Assembly (NCBI RefSeq): GCF_018687715.1
Contig: NC_056754.1
Span: 21,509,001 to 21,573,000 of the forward strand
Direction: 5' to 3'
Source: Carya illinoinensis
Lineage: Eukaryota > Streptophyta > Magnoliopsida > Fagales > Juglandaceae
DNA length: 64,000 nucleotides
Part shown: positions 22,788 through 36,300 of the stretch, piece by piece
Layout: each line of letters starts with the position of its first letter
How positions within the stretch are numbered: position 1 is the first letter of the stretch
Translations under genes and position numbers: made by a program
The notes under the pieces: generated by a model
What the model was told of the DNA's origin: nothing
The model's database searches: none
What the model saw: the letters and a program-made list of their open reading frames with translations, nothing else

Positions 22788-25537
22788 ATGGATTTCGAGC
22801 TTAGGAGAGCCAGGGAGAAGTTGGAGAAGGAGCAGAAGGAGAGGAAGGAGAAGGCTAAGTTGAAACTGAATAGAGAAAGGAAGGCTAAGGAGGAAGCTAA
22901 GAGCCAAAGAGAAGCCATTGAAGCTGCTCAGAGATCGAGGCGCCTTGATGCAGCCGAGGCCCAACTCAAGGTCCCTCCTCTTCACCTACCCATATAATCT
23001 GACCAAATCGTGACCCCCCTTTGTGTGTTTTAGCTTTTATTTGCCTTTTTTTTTTTTTTTGGATTCTCTAATTGGTTAATGATTAATTTTTCATGATAAT
23101 CAGATTGATTGTATGGAGAAAACTCATTTTTCTTCTGGTTTATTAATAATTTATTAGTTAGGTTCCGTTTCTTTCCTAGAAAAGAGGCGTCCTAAAGGTT
23201 TTTTTTTTTTTTTTTTTTTAAATAGATTCCATTGATTTGGCGATGTGGTTTTATGAAGCGAATATTTATTATGAATATTTTTTTAGTTTCGGATGACGAA
23301 AGTGTTTCTTTCCCCTGAAAGTTTACTTTTCTTTGAGGCGAAGCTTTTTCTGATAAGAATTATTCTTGAAAGGAAGGAAGTCTTGGGAAATCTGGCACAG
23401 TAGAATTGAATTCATTGTCATATATTCTTTTATATGCGAATGTTATAATTGCGTTTGCTGTGTGGGAAGCAAAATGGATGAACGTTAGTACTGAATTTGT
23501 ACGCATTCTTCAAATGGAAAAGACATTCTTTTCATCTTAAATGCTAAGCCGGTCTTTTTTAATTTCCAGATGTAATGTATCTACTATTGGTAGTATGCTT
23601 ATTGTCAAAACAAGCTTGTCCGATATTGTTTTTTGGTTGAGACCGTGCTCCCAGATTTGTATATGTTTCTCTTTTAAATTACTCTCACTTTATTTTGTCC
23701 CCCTTTAATCGGTGAAGATAAATTCAATCTTCTGCATGGATGATGATGGAATGATTTATTATAGACTTGGCCTTTGCACGAAAATCTAAAATTTACAGTC
23801 CTTTTACATATATTGTAGCAGGAGATAAACTTATTATGCCTAATATCAAGACGTAAACATTTTCTTTTGAATACATTGTTTTTAGGCTGATCAACAAATG
23901 CAAGAAAATGCACTTGCTGGAAGAGGAATCATGTTTTACCGTGTATTGGAAGCTGTACCATATCTGGGTATTGGAGATAAGATCAAACTGCCTCCATCCT
24001 GCTTCACTGAATTGTCTGATCAAGGTGCTTTTGATAAGGGACCAATGTACTTCCATTTGTCAGTAGTTCATCAGGAGGTTTCTTCAGACACACATGCCAC
24101 TGATGATGAAAATCTTCGGAACACCCATTCAGGCGTTTTGGAGTTCACTGCAGATGAGGGTTCTGTTGCACTACCTCCTCATGTATGGCACAATTTATTT
24201 CCAGGAGAAACTCAAAAAACTTCATTGATTGAAGTTCGGTATGTCTGGCTGCCAAAAGGAACTTACGCAAAACTTCAACCTGAGAGGATAGGTTTTTCAG
24301 ATTTACCAAATCACAAGGCTATCCTTGAAACAGGCCTTCGCCAGCATGCTACCCTTTCTCAAGGTGACATATTGACAGTCAATTATGGGGAGCTAGCGTA
24401 TAAGCTACAGGTCCTTGAGTTAAAACCCTCGTCAAGCATATCTGTTCTAGAAACAGATATTGAAGTCGATATTGTTGGTCCTGATTCAGCTTCTGAGAGA
24501 ACAGATCAGCATGTCCTCAACCCACTTGTACTTGGAAATTCTGAATCTGGAATCGTTGGCGAAGGCAATTATATGTACTACAAGTTCTCAATAGACAATG
24601 ATACGTTGGGGAGAATTGCTACGGGAGATGCCAGAATTGAGGTAAAGATAGAAGCAGAAACAGATGGTGGAGATACTGATCTTTACATTTCCAGGCATCC
24701 TCTCATATTCCCAACTCGGCACCAGCATGAGTGGTCTTCCCATGATATCGGTTCGAAGACCTTGATTCTTAGCTCTAGAGATGAGAAGTTGGGGGCAGGT
24801 ACTTATAGTGTTGGCGTATATGGCTTCAAAGGAACAAGTAAATTCAATATTTCAGCGAGTGTTCAGGATGACTACAAGCGGAAGGTGGGTCAGCAGGCTG
24901 TGTCTTCCTCATCTCCTATGGAGATGGATACTGTAGAGTGTAGGAATTGCAAGCATTATATTCCCAGTCGGACTATTGCACTTCATGAAGCCTATTGCAG
25001 CAGACACAACATTGTTTGTCGCCATGCTGGTTGTGGAGTTGTTCTTAGGGTTGAGGAGGCCAAGAACCATGTGCACTGTGACAAATGTGGGCAAGCTTTT
25101 CAGCAGGGAGAGATGGAGAAGCATATGAAAGTGTTCCATGAGCCACTTCACTGTGCATGTGGAATAGTCCTTGAGAAAGAACAGATGGTGAGCAACCCTG
25201 TGGAGTGGCTTTCTATGCGCTTCATAGACCTCATATGCATTTTCTGACAGTCTTAAATTTACTTTTATAAACTTGTACTAATCTTCTTCTTCTTTGCTGT
25301 TTTTGGCAGGTGGAACACCAAACTTCCGGTTGCCCTCTTCGCCTAATCAGTTGCCGGTTTTGTGGAGACATGGTTCAAGCTGGAAATTCTGCTGTGGATG
25401 TTCGGGACAGACTAAGAGGATTATCTGAGCATGAAAGTATTTGTGGCTCGAGGACTGCCCCATGTGATTCATGCGGGCGTTCAGTCATGCTGAAGGACAT
25501 GGACATCCACCAGATTGCTGTTCATCAAAAGAGCTAA
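22788..25537 (+). CDS. UFD1-family protein with C-terminal TRAF-type zinc fingers
   Basis: Three exons join in phase: 22788-22970, 23886-25187, 25310-25537, giving 570 aa. Residues 1-61 form a charged Lys/Glu helix, probably coiled coil (LRRAREKLEKEQKERKEKAK). About 75-260 is the UFD1 fold (YLGIGDKIKLPPSCFTEL; GVLEFTADEGSVALPPHVW; LRQHATLSQGDILTVNYG). Next is a beta-rich domain (GEGNYMYYKFSID…GAGTYSVGVYGF). From about 410 are Cys/His zinc-finger repeats (CRNCKHYIPSRTIALHEAYC, CDKCGQAF, CPLRLISCRFCGDMV, CDSCGRSV). UFD1 proteins work with CDC48/p97 and NPL4 on ubiquitylated substrates; this zinc-finger version is a plant group (Arabidopsis At4g15420-like, described as a PRL1-interacting factor), whose exact role I do not know. 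Length and domain order look intact. The ATG is in a good context with no upstream in-frame alternative. Confidence 0.93.
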
Positions 25538-25760
25538 GGCAAAGTATGACTTCCCAGTTTCAATACACATAGATAGGGCGGGTTTGCTTGGTTGCAATGG
25601 AATCCATGTACAAGCAGATACCTCATTCCTGCAAAAAAAAAGGGGGGGGGGGGGGGGGGGAGAAAGGAGTGGTAAATCTTGGTGTATTGAGAGCAATGAG
25701 CAGCTTCGAATACCTTTCGACTGTTTGTGAATGTGAATAAGACAATGTAGAAATTATTGA
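25538..25760 (+). other. 3' UTR of the UFD1-like gene with a 19-base G tract
   Basis: After the stop, transcript-like sequence continues. An A9G19 run sits at 25633-25660. An AATAAG near 25735 could act in polyadenylation. The + ORF running through this stretch is not a gene. Confidence 0.5.
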
Positions 25761-26139
25761 TTCTGAGAACTGCAATTGTGATTCTGATTAATATTACGAA
25801 TTAAGATATTCCAGTCTGGATTAATATTCCTTCCATTTTTATCATTCAGTTTCTGAAATATTTGCGATCTGATCTTCATACCTGCCATTTTCTATAATAA
25901 CCGGTCAATGAGATTTTTTTCATTTTAGCAGTCTTGTATCATGACATTAATTGTGTTTGTGACCTATAACTGAGCCCATGCTTGCAAGAAGTGGTCATAT
26001 ACGATTGCATGTCTTCGGCACCATTAGATGTGGACAATATCTGACTGATCTAATGGGACAGCCGCTGACCGGTTGTCGTGTTTCATGAAACAGTGGCACT
26101 GCAAAAAAGGCCGGGTTCGGAAATTATGATATTTGTTTA

Positions 26140-26280
26140 CTAGGAAAGGGATTAAAATATTATTTATTATTATTATTATTATTTTAAAATTTTGAAAAAT
26201 TAAATTATTTATTATATTTTATATAATAATTCAAAAAAATTATAATAATGAAAAAAATGAGATGACTTTCACCATGACTT
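26140..26280 (-). mobile_element. Tourist-like MITE copy 3 (ends worn)
   Basis: It shows the family core: a TTATTATTATTATT block, then TTTTAAAATTTTGAAAAATT, AAATTATTTATTATATTTTA, and TGAAAAAAATGAGATGA. Terminal repeats are not clearly preserved. Confidence 0.55.
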
Positions 26281-27437
26281 TAATTACAAACAAATATGAA
26301 CTTTTTTTAATAACAAAACATATGTCACTCATAATGGATAGAGCAATGACAGAGAAATATAATTACAAATCCGCATCTAATAAGAGTCTATACAATATAA
26401 CATTTGATGCCATCACTAAATAGTTATCATCTACAAAACGAGCATGTCTTGCAAATAAGTGAGCTACTTCATTTCCTTGCTTACCAAGTTACCTACATGG
26501 AGCACTTCATACTCATTGTACCAGTGAATGAGACTTTGAATTTCTACAATCCCATTCCCTTGTCTCGAAAAATTAGATTCTTTAGAATCAATAGTAGTTT
26601 CAATAATAGATATAATATCAGCACTTTATACCTACTATATATACATCGACTTGAGAATATTATTTTCTATAACAATAAATGTTTACGTATCGCATACAAT
26701 TATAGAAGATCACTGAACAATTTGTATGAATTATGAGTACTTATTATCAATTAAATTCAGAAACATTCTCAATTCACCTTCCTTATACACCGCTTTGCTT
26801 TTAGTGAAAATCTCAAAACCATGACACACCATCTTATTTATAAATTTGGTAAAGTATTTTTTTTAAAAAAAAATCCTAATTTTTATACATTTATCTTTTC
26901 ACTCTTGAGTTTTCAATTTTATTGTATTGTTTATTATTTGACAATTTTTATCAATCTAATACTTCTATCGTATTTCTATTAATGAATCCAAAGAAAATGT
27001 GTATGTGACATGTAGTGACCATGCGTGACATGCCACATGTCTACAAAATTAAAAATATAAACGTAGTTTAAAAGGCTAAAAATCTTTTAAAATACCTACA
27101 TGATTTCTAGAAATCCTAACAAAAGCAAAACTAAAATGCATAAGAAAATAATTTTAACAAATGTATAAGAAAATATAAAGAAATATATTTATAACATGTA
27201 AAAACGCAAGAAGATAAATAAAATTTCATAGTTAAAAACCCTGAAATAAAATTAAAAAGAGAGAGAAAACACTAAAAACTTCATGTTAACATGAATGTTT
27301 TAAAATTTAAAAACATTAATTAAGCTATATACAAATTTATCCAATATGTTGTTTGCAATTTCATTTTTTATTTTATTTTATATTATAAAAAATTATAAAA
27401 TTTACTTCACAAATGAGGAGATATGTAGAATATAAGA
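26281..27437. other. Intergenic DNA, nothing recognised
   Basis: AT-rich spacer between the UFD1-like and OSCA-like genes. The ORF at 26404-26736 has no family resemblance. Confidence 0.5.
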
Positions 27438-27605
27438 TCGCGTTTAGTTACACAGTTTAAATGAGATGAGATAAGTTTATTATAATATTATTTTTTTAAT
27501 ATAATTTTTATTTTAAAATTTAAAAAAATTAAATTATTTATTATATTTTATAAAATAATTTATAAAAATTATAATTATAATATAAAATAAGATGGGATAA
27601 GTAAG
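27438..27605 (-). mobile_element. Tourist-like MITE copy 4
   Basis: It begins TCGCGTTTAGTTACACAGTT, then AAATGAGATGAGATAAG and the AAATTATTTATTATATTTTA core. The right end is degenerate. It lies about 400 bases upstream of the channel gene's leader exon. Confidence 0.7.
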
Positions 27606-27989
27606 CTTGTAAATTATAATAATAATCTATAAAATAATTTATTTTATAGCTATTTCTTAAAAATAAATAAATATGGAAACTGTGTGTCGGCAATAAAACT
27701 TTTAACCAATATCTGACTGTAGCAGCGTCCAAAGTCAAAAGCAGGCGAGACATTTTGCTGTGCGCATTCACATGCTATAATAATATAAAAAATTAAAAAT
27801 AGTAGCCGTTGAAGATACCCCCGCCCCAATCTGTAAACTGTCCTCTTCACCTGCCGGCAACTAAATCCCGAGTGGTCCACGTCCAGACTCCCCACTACGT
27901 ATTTAATCCTTTCTTTATGACTTTAAACTAAAATAAGCAATCCAATATACCAAACCTGAAACCTGAACCGACAGCCGGAAGGTATAGTA

Positions 27990-28423
27990 ACGTCACCGGT
28001 TCCTCCTCATTCCCAGTTCCGATTCGCCTTCCTCATTTTAACTGTCTCGACTCTTGAAAGAAACACACCGCACTACGCCACTCGCTCGCCTTTACTCTCT
28101 CTCTCGACGGACTCTATAGACGCTGCGGTTTTTTCTTTTTTTCCGGGGAGTGGGGGACCGGGGCTCTTTTCAGCTTATTCGAGTCCCCTCTACTCTCATT
28201 GATCCCGAAAACGCTGGGTTTCGGTTGTGCTAGCTCTCTGAGTCCACTCCGTCTCTGATCTCTTGCTTCTCTTCATCCTCCGCTCTAAAGATTGAAGCAC
28301 TTGGTCTCCGTGAACTCTCAAACTCCGAAGGATTCAAGCATCTGTTCCCATTGAACCCGAGTACGCTCTGTTTGGGTCTTCCACGGTTCTTGTTTCCTGA
28401 GCGGAGCTCCTGCGGATAGAGCG
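27990..28423 (+). promoter_or_regulatory. Promoter edge and noncoding leader exon of the OSCA-like gene
   Basis: A GC- and CT-richer island (CTCTCTCTCTCGACGG, later CTCTCATTGATCCCG) without an in-frame ATG to the protein ends at a strong donor GCG|GTAAGAG (28423/28424). The next exon begins at 30270 after TTTTTTCAG and reaches the start ATG at 30302, so the leader carries a 1.85-kb intron. The transcription start is not placed. A long 5'-UTR intron is common in plant genes of this type; an effect on expression is inference. Confidence 0.6.
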
Positions 28424-28609
28424 GTAAGAGTGTGACCAAGTTTGCGTTTTCTGCTTGATCCAATGCCTGTTTGGTTGTTAAGGAAATGTGCGCAAGTTAT
28501 AAGATGTTATTCTTTTTTAAGGGTTTTTAATTTCGGAAGTACTTACTATCACGATAAAATAAAATCGAACACTAATCCCAGTGCGGTAACAGTCTGAATT
28601 TTTTGTTTT

Positions 28610-28750
28610 TTTAAGAATCATTACACATTTCTATCTCACATGATGGAATAAAATAAATAATTTAATTTTTTTTTAATTTTAAAATAAAAATAATATTAAA
28701 AAATATATTTTAACATTATTTATTCAATTTTTATCTTTTATGTAAGTCAT
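28610..28750 (+). mobile_element. Tourist-like MITE copy 5, in leader intron
   Basis: Forward orientation: ATCTCACATGATGGAATAAA, then AATTTTAAAATAAAAATAAT, TAACATTATTTATTCAATTT, TTATCTTTTATGTAAG. The first half is truncated. Confidence 0.6.
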
Positions 28751-29834
28751 TTCCTGAATATATATATATATATATATTTTACTGTCTGATTGGCTGCTTA
28801 GAACATGATATTTTGGTGTTTACAGTTATTATATATGTTTGTATTTAAGTCTGTTTGTATCTGTACGTTTTTTTTTTTTTTTTCCCTTATTTCTAATGCC
28901 TCAAGAATTAAATTTTAACGCAATGGCTCTTTGGTTCTGCGTATGTATCTTGTGACTTCACTGTCGTTTGGTTGCGCTGAAAACGAGGGTAACTACAAGA
29001 CAATAAAACATAAATTTCTTTTAAATATTTATATATATGTATGTGTGAGTATTGCCCCAACTCTGGAAAATAAAGTACCTTCTGTCTTTATTGATATTGA
29101 TTAATCAACTTTTCAAGAATTGAACTTTATCTATGCTGAATTTGGTTGCTGAAAGGTGGAGCAAGTGTTGACTGCTGAAATTTATGTGTTTTATTCCAGT
29201 TGAAATTTCATTTTAGGATTATTTTCTTTCCCCATTTTTCTTGGCAACCAAAAAGATAGTGTGAGTTCCAGTCTTATGTCTAGTTTCCATGCTTTTTGAA
29301 TACACACACGCACACGTTTTTGCGTCAAGGACTTGACAGGTTATGGAACAAACCTAGTTTTATCGTGCTGTCTTCTCCTTTTCTTTATCTATTATTTAAT
29401 TCCTTTAAGTTGTTCTGCATACCCATGTTTGATAAAGGGGATATCTCCTTCCAGGCCCCGGAAGTGAAGACTAGCTTTTGTTCAAACCATGCTTTTGGGC
29501 TGCATTCTATTCCTAATTTTATTTAGTACTTCTTCATGAGCTCCAGTCTTATTTAGTGTCCAAAGTGGTGCCCTGTGATTATTCTTCAGGTGTATATTAC
29601 CTTGTTATTCTCTTCTAACCCTCACTTATTGGTATCTGATCAATTCTTCCTGTTGCTTATACTCGCTTCCTTCTTGTATCATCAAACTGTCACCCATTAA
29701 TACATCACCAACATCGTTTGACTCCAAATTCAAAGTACATTCTAAATTATAAATTATTCTAATTGATAATATTGGTCTGGATACTGCCCTCCAAAAACAA
29801 AATTAATATAATTGCATTTCATGCTCCTTGTAAA

Positions 29835-29921
29835 CTCTAATTAGGTTATTCTCATGTATACTCCCTGTGTATTTGGTCTTTGCCTACTTCTATAAATAAA
29901 ACTTCTTGATCACCTAACAAA
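29835..29921 (+). mobile_element. LINE 3'-tail fragment
   Basis: TCATGTATACTCCCTGTGTA ... TGCCTACTTCTATAAATAAA ... followed by CACCTAACAAAAC. This resembles the 3' ends of plant LINEs (…GTATACTTCCTGTGTACTTGGGC…AATAAA…) and recurs at 31320, 38385 and 42525. Confidence 0.6.
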
Positions 29922-30301
29922 ACAAATTGCATTTCATGCTCCACATTTTTAAGTCAATCAATCTTTCTTAGGCGAAAGAGAGGATATCTCAAGCGACCAG
30001 TTCAGGTGCAAAATACTATCATTAACGGCTGGTATTTTAGGAAATTATCATTTATTTTATTTTTTTGGGCGAAACTATCAAAGCTCTGAAAGTAAACATT
30101 AGTTTTTGTTCAAACCATACTTTGGGGCTGCAGCCTGCAATCAATACCTGATCTTATTAAGGTGGGCGAATCTCTTTTACTAAAAACAGGTCATGTCCAA
30201 AGTGGTGCCTGTAATTATTCTTCAGGCGTACCTAGTTATTCTATTCTTCTTTTTCTTTTCTTTTTTCAGGAAATCATCATTGCTTTCTTTGAGGCGCTCA
30301 T

Positions 30302-33300
30302 ATGGCTACACTTAAGGATATAGAAGTTGCAGCGGCGATCAATATCCTCACTGCATTTGCTTTCTTTGTGGCATTTGCCATACTTCGGCTTCAACCCATC
30401 AATGATAGAGTCTACTTTCCAAAATGGTATCTGAAGGGTTTAAGAAGCAGTCCACTCAACAGTGGTGCATTTGTAGGCAGGTTCGTTAATTTGGACTTCA
30501 GGTCATACATCAGGTTTTTGAACTGGATGCCTGATGCAATGCAAATGCCAGAACCTGAGCTAATTGATCATGCAGGGTTGGATTCTACTGTTTACTTGAG
30601 GATCTACTTAGTAGGGTACGCTTTTAGATGCTATTTTTCTGTAGCTTGCAAGGTTGAATGTTAACTGTCTTTTTATAGTCTACTGTCAGCCCAAGGAGTT
30701 TTTAGTAGTCATTCTACATTTTCCATGTGCAGAGCTTTGTGCTAATATATTTTGTGGATTTACTTTTTTCCCACATGTTTGCATTGGGATGATGTGACAT
30801 TTGAACTGAATATTTTTCTTACTTCGGACTTTGATTTGTTACTTTGTCCTGTTGGACTGATTCTATCATTTCTGCTATTGAAGTGCAGGCTAAAAATTTT
30901 TGTTCCTATTACATTCCTGGCTTTTGCAATCATGGTACCTGTCAATTGGACTAATGTCACCTTGGAGCACTCAAATTTAACTTATAGTGACATAGATAAG
31001 CTTTCTATTTCAAATATTCCAATCGGATCTCATAGGTATGCCGATCTTTCTTTTGCTATTTATTGTGTCTTATTTTATTCTTTATACGTTCTTTCCTATG
31101 CTATCCTTATCAAATGTTATTTATGAACTTTTTGTTGACTTTAAAGTTTTACTTGCTAACTGTAGCTGTCTTTTACTTCAGTTCTACTTCTTAATAATGA
31201 ATGCCTCCTTTTCATTTTTTTTTGGGGTTGGTAAAAAAAGGAATCAAAAGGCGAAGATTCTTATGTTAGTCTTAATACCGTAAATGACATGTTGTCAGCT
31301 CAAAATTTTTACCAACACCGGGTACTTGGGCTATGGCTATTTATATCATCAATAAAATCTCTTTTACTGAAGAAAAAAAAATTACATTTTTCTGCAAGTC
31401 CATGTGCAAGGTGGAATGATGTAACTGGACGTTTATTTTGTGACTTAGTATGTTTGATACTTATATACGCTATCTTTGTGAGCATTAGGTTGGCCTTCAA
31501 TTACTTTTCTCATTCTAATGACCGCTTCTGTTGTCTGTTGTAATAATAAAATGTGTTAGTTGTAGTCTACAACTCTTTGTTTTTATGGTTTCAAGAGCAA
31601 CTAGTGTACCGGGCTATGGAGTGAACAACAGCACATCACCGTATATTTAGTTTCGTACATATATTTGTCCTACTGTGCTTAGCATTCCCATTAGTTTTTT
31701 CAATTAATTGTATAAAAAATATCTCTTGCAGATTTTGGACCCATTTGGTAATGGCTTATGTTTTTACCTTCTGGACATGCTATGTTTTAAAAAAGGAGTA
31801 TGAGATAGTTGCATCAATGAGATTACATTTTCTTGCATCAGAACACCGGCGACCTGATCAGTTTACAGTAAGTTCTAACTTAGTGTATAATCAAATTAAT
31901 ATTATATTGACTTCCAGGTCACGTCTTTGTAGCACAATCATTAAGTCATGACATCTGAAGGTTTAAGGCGTTGATCATGCATTCAAACAGCCTAGAAAAA
32001 TGTTTGTCTGAAGTGATTCATTTATGTTGTTGTAGGCAAATATGCGATCTTATATGCCCAGAACTTAATTAGTTTGAACTGCATTGAGGAAGGTAAATGA
32101 TGAATAGAACCATAAGGAGGTGTCGGATGTTGGATTTTGCTTAGGTTACGTTTGCATTGATCCTTACTTTTCCATATGTTTGTGTCGATCCTTTTATTTT
32201 GACTTTGTATTCTTCTCGGGTTTTGACTTGTTGAGTTGGCCCAGTCAGTCAACGTCTAGTTCACTTTCCATGGAACTGCAGCTTTCTGACTCAAGGATGT
32301 GAAATTGTTGGTGAGGAATAAGACATTGTTCTTTTAAGTTAATCGAAACTCAAGCAAGAATGTTGAGGATAAAGGTAGAGTAATGGTGAGGATTCAACCA
32401 TGCAATCCCTGGGTGTTGGTAAGGTGGATAAGATTCAAGGGTTTAATTTGTGCGTTGGTTGAAGAAGGGCAGTTTATAAGTCTGAAAATGAGCTCCAGGA
32501 GGTTGGTGAGGACAGATGGCACTTGTTAGTCACATGTTGTATTTTCAATCGTATGATTGAATTGGATGGTAGGGCACCTTGCTACAGTGATTTCAAATTG
32601 GGGTATCATTTGAACAAATTGACTATCCAATATGGGTTTTGCATGAGGTGAAATTATTAGGTATTAACTTTTAAGGAAAATTTGTCCCAGCCCCTATGGT
32701 TTTATGAAAATTTGAAGGAAAATTCAAGATTCTGGTTTTATGAAAGTGAGGTTTTGAAACCCCAGTATTATACTTTTGATTCTAAAAGACCTCTTGTGGT
32801 ATTTTATATGAAAAAAAGCAATCAAAACTAGTTTTAGACCTTCAAAAAAAAAAAAAAAAAACAACAGTGACTGTAGGGTAGCAGAAGGGATCCCCCCTCC
32901 ATGCGGCCAGCCAGTGTGGGGAGTTCCCCCCTCCACACCCCATCCCATGCAGTGAGGATCTGCCACCCACCATGAGCAGCCACTCTTTTTTTCTAGGTTA
33001 GAGGATATAAAGTGATTTTGAATATTTTAATAAATCACCATAGGTCCTTTAAAATCAAAAGTAAAAAAAATAGTGTCTCAAATCCTAACTTTTTTTAAAA
33101 CTGGGGTCTTAAAAAAGTTTTACTCTTGGTTTTAAAGGATCTCTTATGGCTTTTTATTGAAAAAAAAAAAAAAAGCACTTGGAATTCTTTTATATTTTTT
33201 GTTAAAAAGTCAGTTAAGTCATTTAAAATTAAAAGTGAAAACAAAAACCCAAGAGTCCCAAATCACAGGTGGTGTACGGCATATTTTCAATCTATTTTCC

Positions 33301-36300
33301 CCCCTCCCACTGAATTTTTAATTACTAAGATACAAAAAATTGTATGTCTATGCATCCATTTGAATAGGGTGAAGAGTAACAAGGTACAACACATGTAAGA
33401 TACATCTATACTAGTAATTATTGGCACCATTTTTGATGAAATGCTCCTAAACCTTGAGACTATTTTTCTTCATATTACTTAAGTCTTGATTTCTTTGGTA
33501 ACTCAGGTAATGGTAAGAAATGTGCCACCAGATCCTGATGAATCAGTTGATGAGCTTGTGGAACACTTTTTTCTGGTCAACCACCCTGACCACTATCTCA
33601 CCTATCAGGTTGATTCTATACTTCTCCATACAAACAGATAACTAAGTGAAAAAGGCATGCATAGAATACATAAATATGTGTACGCAAACACACAGATGTA
33701 TGCATATCTACATAGATGCATACGCCCGCATTGAGACACATATGTAGATACATACATTCATTCATTCTTATATATGGTCATAGTTTGAAGTGGTGGTAGT
33801 CTTTGTTCATATATTAGAGGATTAATATTGTTTGCTGCACATGTTCATGATTCCCTTTTTTACCAACTTGGTTTGCATATCCAGTTAAAGAATAGAGGTA
33901 TGGGCTGCAATCAGTGTGATTTTTGGTATGTTATAGTCATTACTTTAGTTTGATGAACACCATTCCACATTATACTCCTAAATAAGAAAATTTGGCTTGA
34001 TTTAGTATTGATAATGGTGAATGGTATTGGGATTGTCTATGTTTGGAAGAATGATTAGAATGACCTTGGGATGGTTGTAGGTTACATATGCTTATCTATG
34101 TTTTCAAAACTTGAAGTGCACAAGCTTACAACCAATTGCTATTTGAAGTATTATTTTTCTTGATTGAGTTTCTTACCAAGGTATCCACCTGCAGGTAGTT
34201 TACAATGCAAACAGACTTTCTAATCTTGTCAAGGAGAAGGAAAAACTGCAGAACTGGCTTGACTACTATCAACTTAAATATTCAAGAAATCAATCTATGA
34301 GGCCATCTTCAAAGGTATCGTACTCCTCCAGTTTTGGTTTGTTCTTCCTAACTCAGATATTCTGGACTAGTGTTTTTCATAATCAAATACTGAACAATTG
34401 GCATCATATTATTCTCATTTTTCTTTTGTAAATAATGTGCTATGCACAGACTGGCTTTCTAGGTCTTTGTGGTGAAAGGGTGGATGCAATTGATTTTTAT
34501 ACATCTAAGATTGAAAATCTCTCGGAAGAGGTAAGCAGCATTCAGTGAATATCTTGATTTTTCTTATTTGACATCATAGAAAGCATATATCATGTCCCTA
34601 TGTCTGTGCTGCGATACAAGCATTATTCATCACTTCAAGTTAGGGTAATCTAGCGTTTATACCCATTTTTCACATGGATTTCTTGAAATTATGATTGAAA
34701 TATTCGTGTTATTTGCCACCTTAATTCTTCTACCTAATTTACTCCTTGTAACTGTTTCCATTTTAAATTGGAGCAACAAGTCAATGTCCCAAAATGATAT
34801 GTAGTGGGCCCACCACTCTAGTTTTATTGATGCATCACCCATTTTTAAGAAAAGCTTATGGACAACTCAGCTGATTAGTCTTGATCTTGTAATGTGATTT
34901 TAGCACTCTAAAACCGTGGTTGGGGAAAAAACTCTGTTCATAGGTGTTCCTTTTACCAGCTCACTGACATGATTGCATTTGAGCTGTGCATTGATTTGAA
35001 AGCAAATTTTTAATACTGTGTTCCTTTTTAATAAATAATTATCAGATAGCCTCAGAGAGGGAGAATATTATCAGCAGTCCTAAATCAGTCATGCCAGCAG
35101 CATTTGTTTCTTTCAAAACTCGTTGGGGTGCTGCTGTTTGTGCACAAACTCAACAATCAAGGAATCCAACTATATGGTTAACTGAGTGGGCTCCAGAGCC
35201 ACGTGATGTATATTGGGATAACTTGGCGATTCCTTATGTTTCACTCACAATTAGGAAGCTTATTGTTGCGGTTGCTTTCTTCTTCCTTACCTTCTTTTTC
35301 ATGATCCCTATTGCATTTGTACAGTCACTTGCAAACATTGAGGGTATTGAGAAAGCAGTCCCTTTCCTAAAGCCCATAATTGAAATGTGAGTGTCTTCAT
35401 CTTCTTATTCTTTGGATTATTATTTTGGTTTACATGGAGAAAGTTGAAACATATGGAAGGTGATTTTAGGAGTGGTGCCAAGCTATCTGTCTTCTTTAAT
35501 TGCTTGCATCTTTGACATTTAGCATATCATGAAAGTATATAAGAGAAGGAATTGCCAGAAAAAAGAAAGTACGAAGGGTGAGGAATGAGGCAGCAGTTCA
35601 GTTGACTTGTAATAAGAAGCCCTCGGTTTACAATTCTCATAGATGTGGTACATTTGTGGTTTGCCTTACCATATGCAAGTAAATGTGGTATGGAGGATTT
35701 TATTCCTGCTTGATAATTGTTTGTTATTAGTCTGTGTAATTTAAGGGTGATAAATTAACCTCATTCGGATTCGGAAAGCGTTTCGTTTCATCTCATGATT
35801 ACAACTTTTCCAAATTTCCACACAAAATATAATAAACAATTCAACCTTTTCAAATTCCAATTTAACTTTTTCAAATTCCAAAACAATAATAATATTAAAA
35901 AATAATATTCTAACAATATTTTATTCAACTTTCATCTTTTATCTAAAACTATCTCATCTCATCTCTAAATCCAAACCACGAAGTTTTCACTATCTCAAAC
36001 GTTGTTATTCTTGTCGAAGAACATTTGTACTATATAATAAACGAATTTGTAGGTATTTCCACTTACTAGCTGTACTTTGATGGTAAAATAAATTCCATGA
36101 TATTCATTGAAGGTCTCTAAACTAATTAGTTGTAGCTATGAAAACTAGAATAGTGTTCGTTCATGATTGTTCTGCCTTATTCTCGCGTAGCTATTCTACT
36201 TGTCATTTTCTTGTGGTACAATATGTACTAACATCCTCTGCTTTTTGCAGAAAATTCATAAAGTCATTTATCCAAGGTTTCCTTCCAGGAATTGCTTTGA

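Larger units (their letters stand above)
28424..30269 (+). other. Leader intron of the OSCA-like gene
   Basis: It contains a Tourist-like MITE (about 28610-28750), an (AT)n run (28759-28778), a LINE 3'-tail (29835-29921), and an imperfect internal duplication (29460-29610 against 30089-30250, sharing TTTTGTTCAAACCAT, GTCCAAAGTGGTGCC and ATTATTCTTCAGG). ORFs in it are not coding. Confidence 0.6.

Noticed and set aside
22510..22985. Antisense ORFs over the UFD1-like first exon and leader
   Set aside because: Shadow frames of the charged coiled-coil exon and its CT-rich leader.
25515..25730. ORF with a poly-Gly run after the UFD1-like stop
   Set aside because: The Gly run is the G19 homopolymer; it lies in the 3' UTR and begins inside the last exon in another frame.
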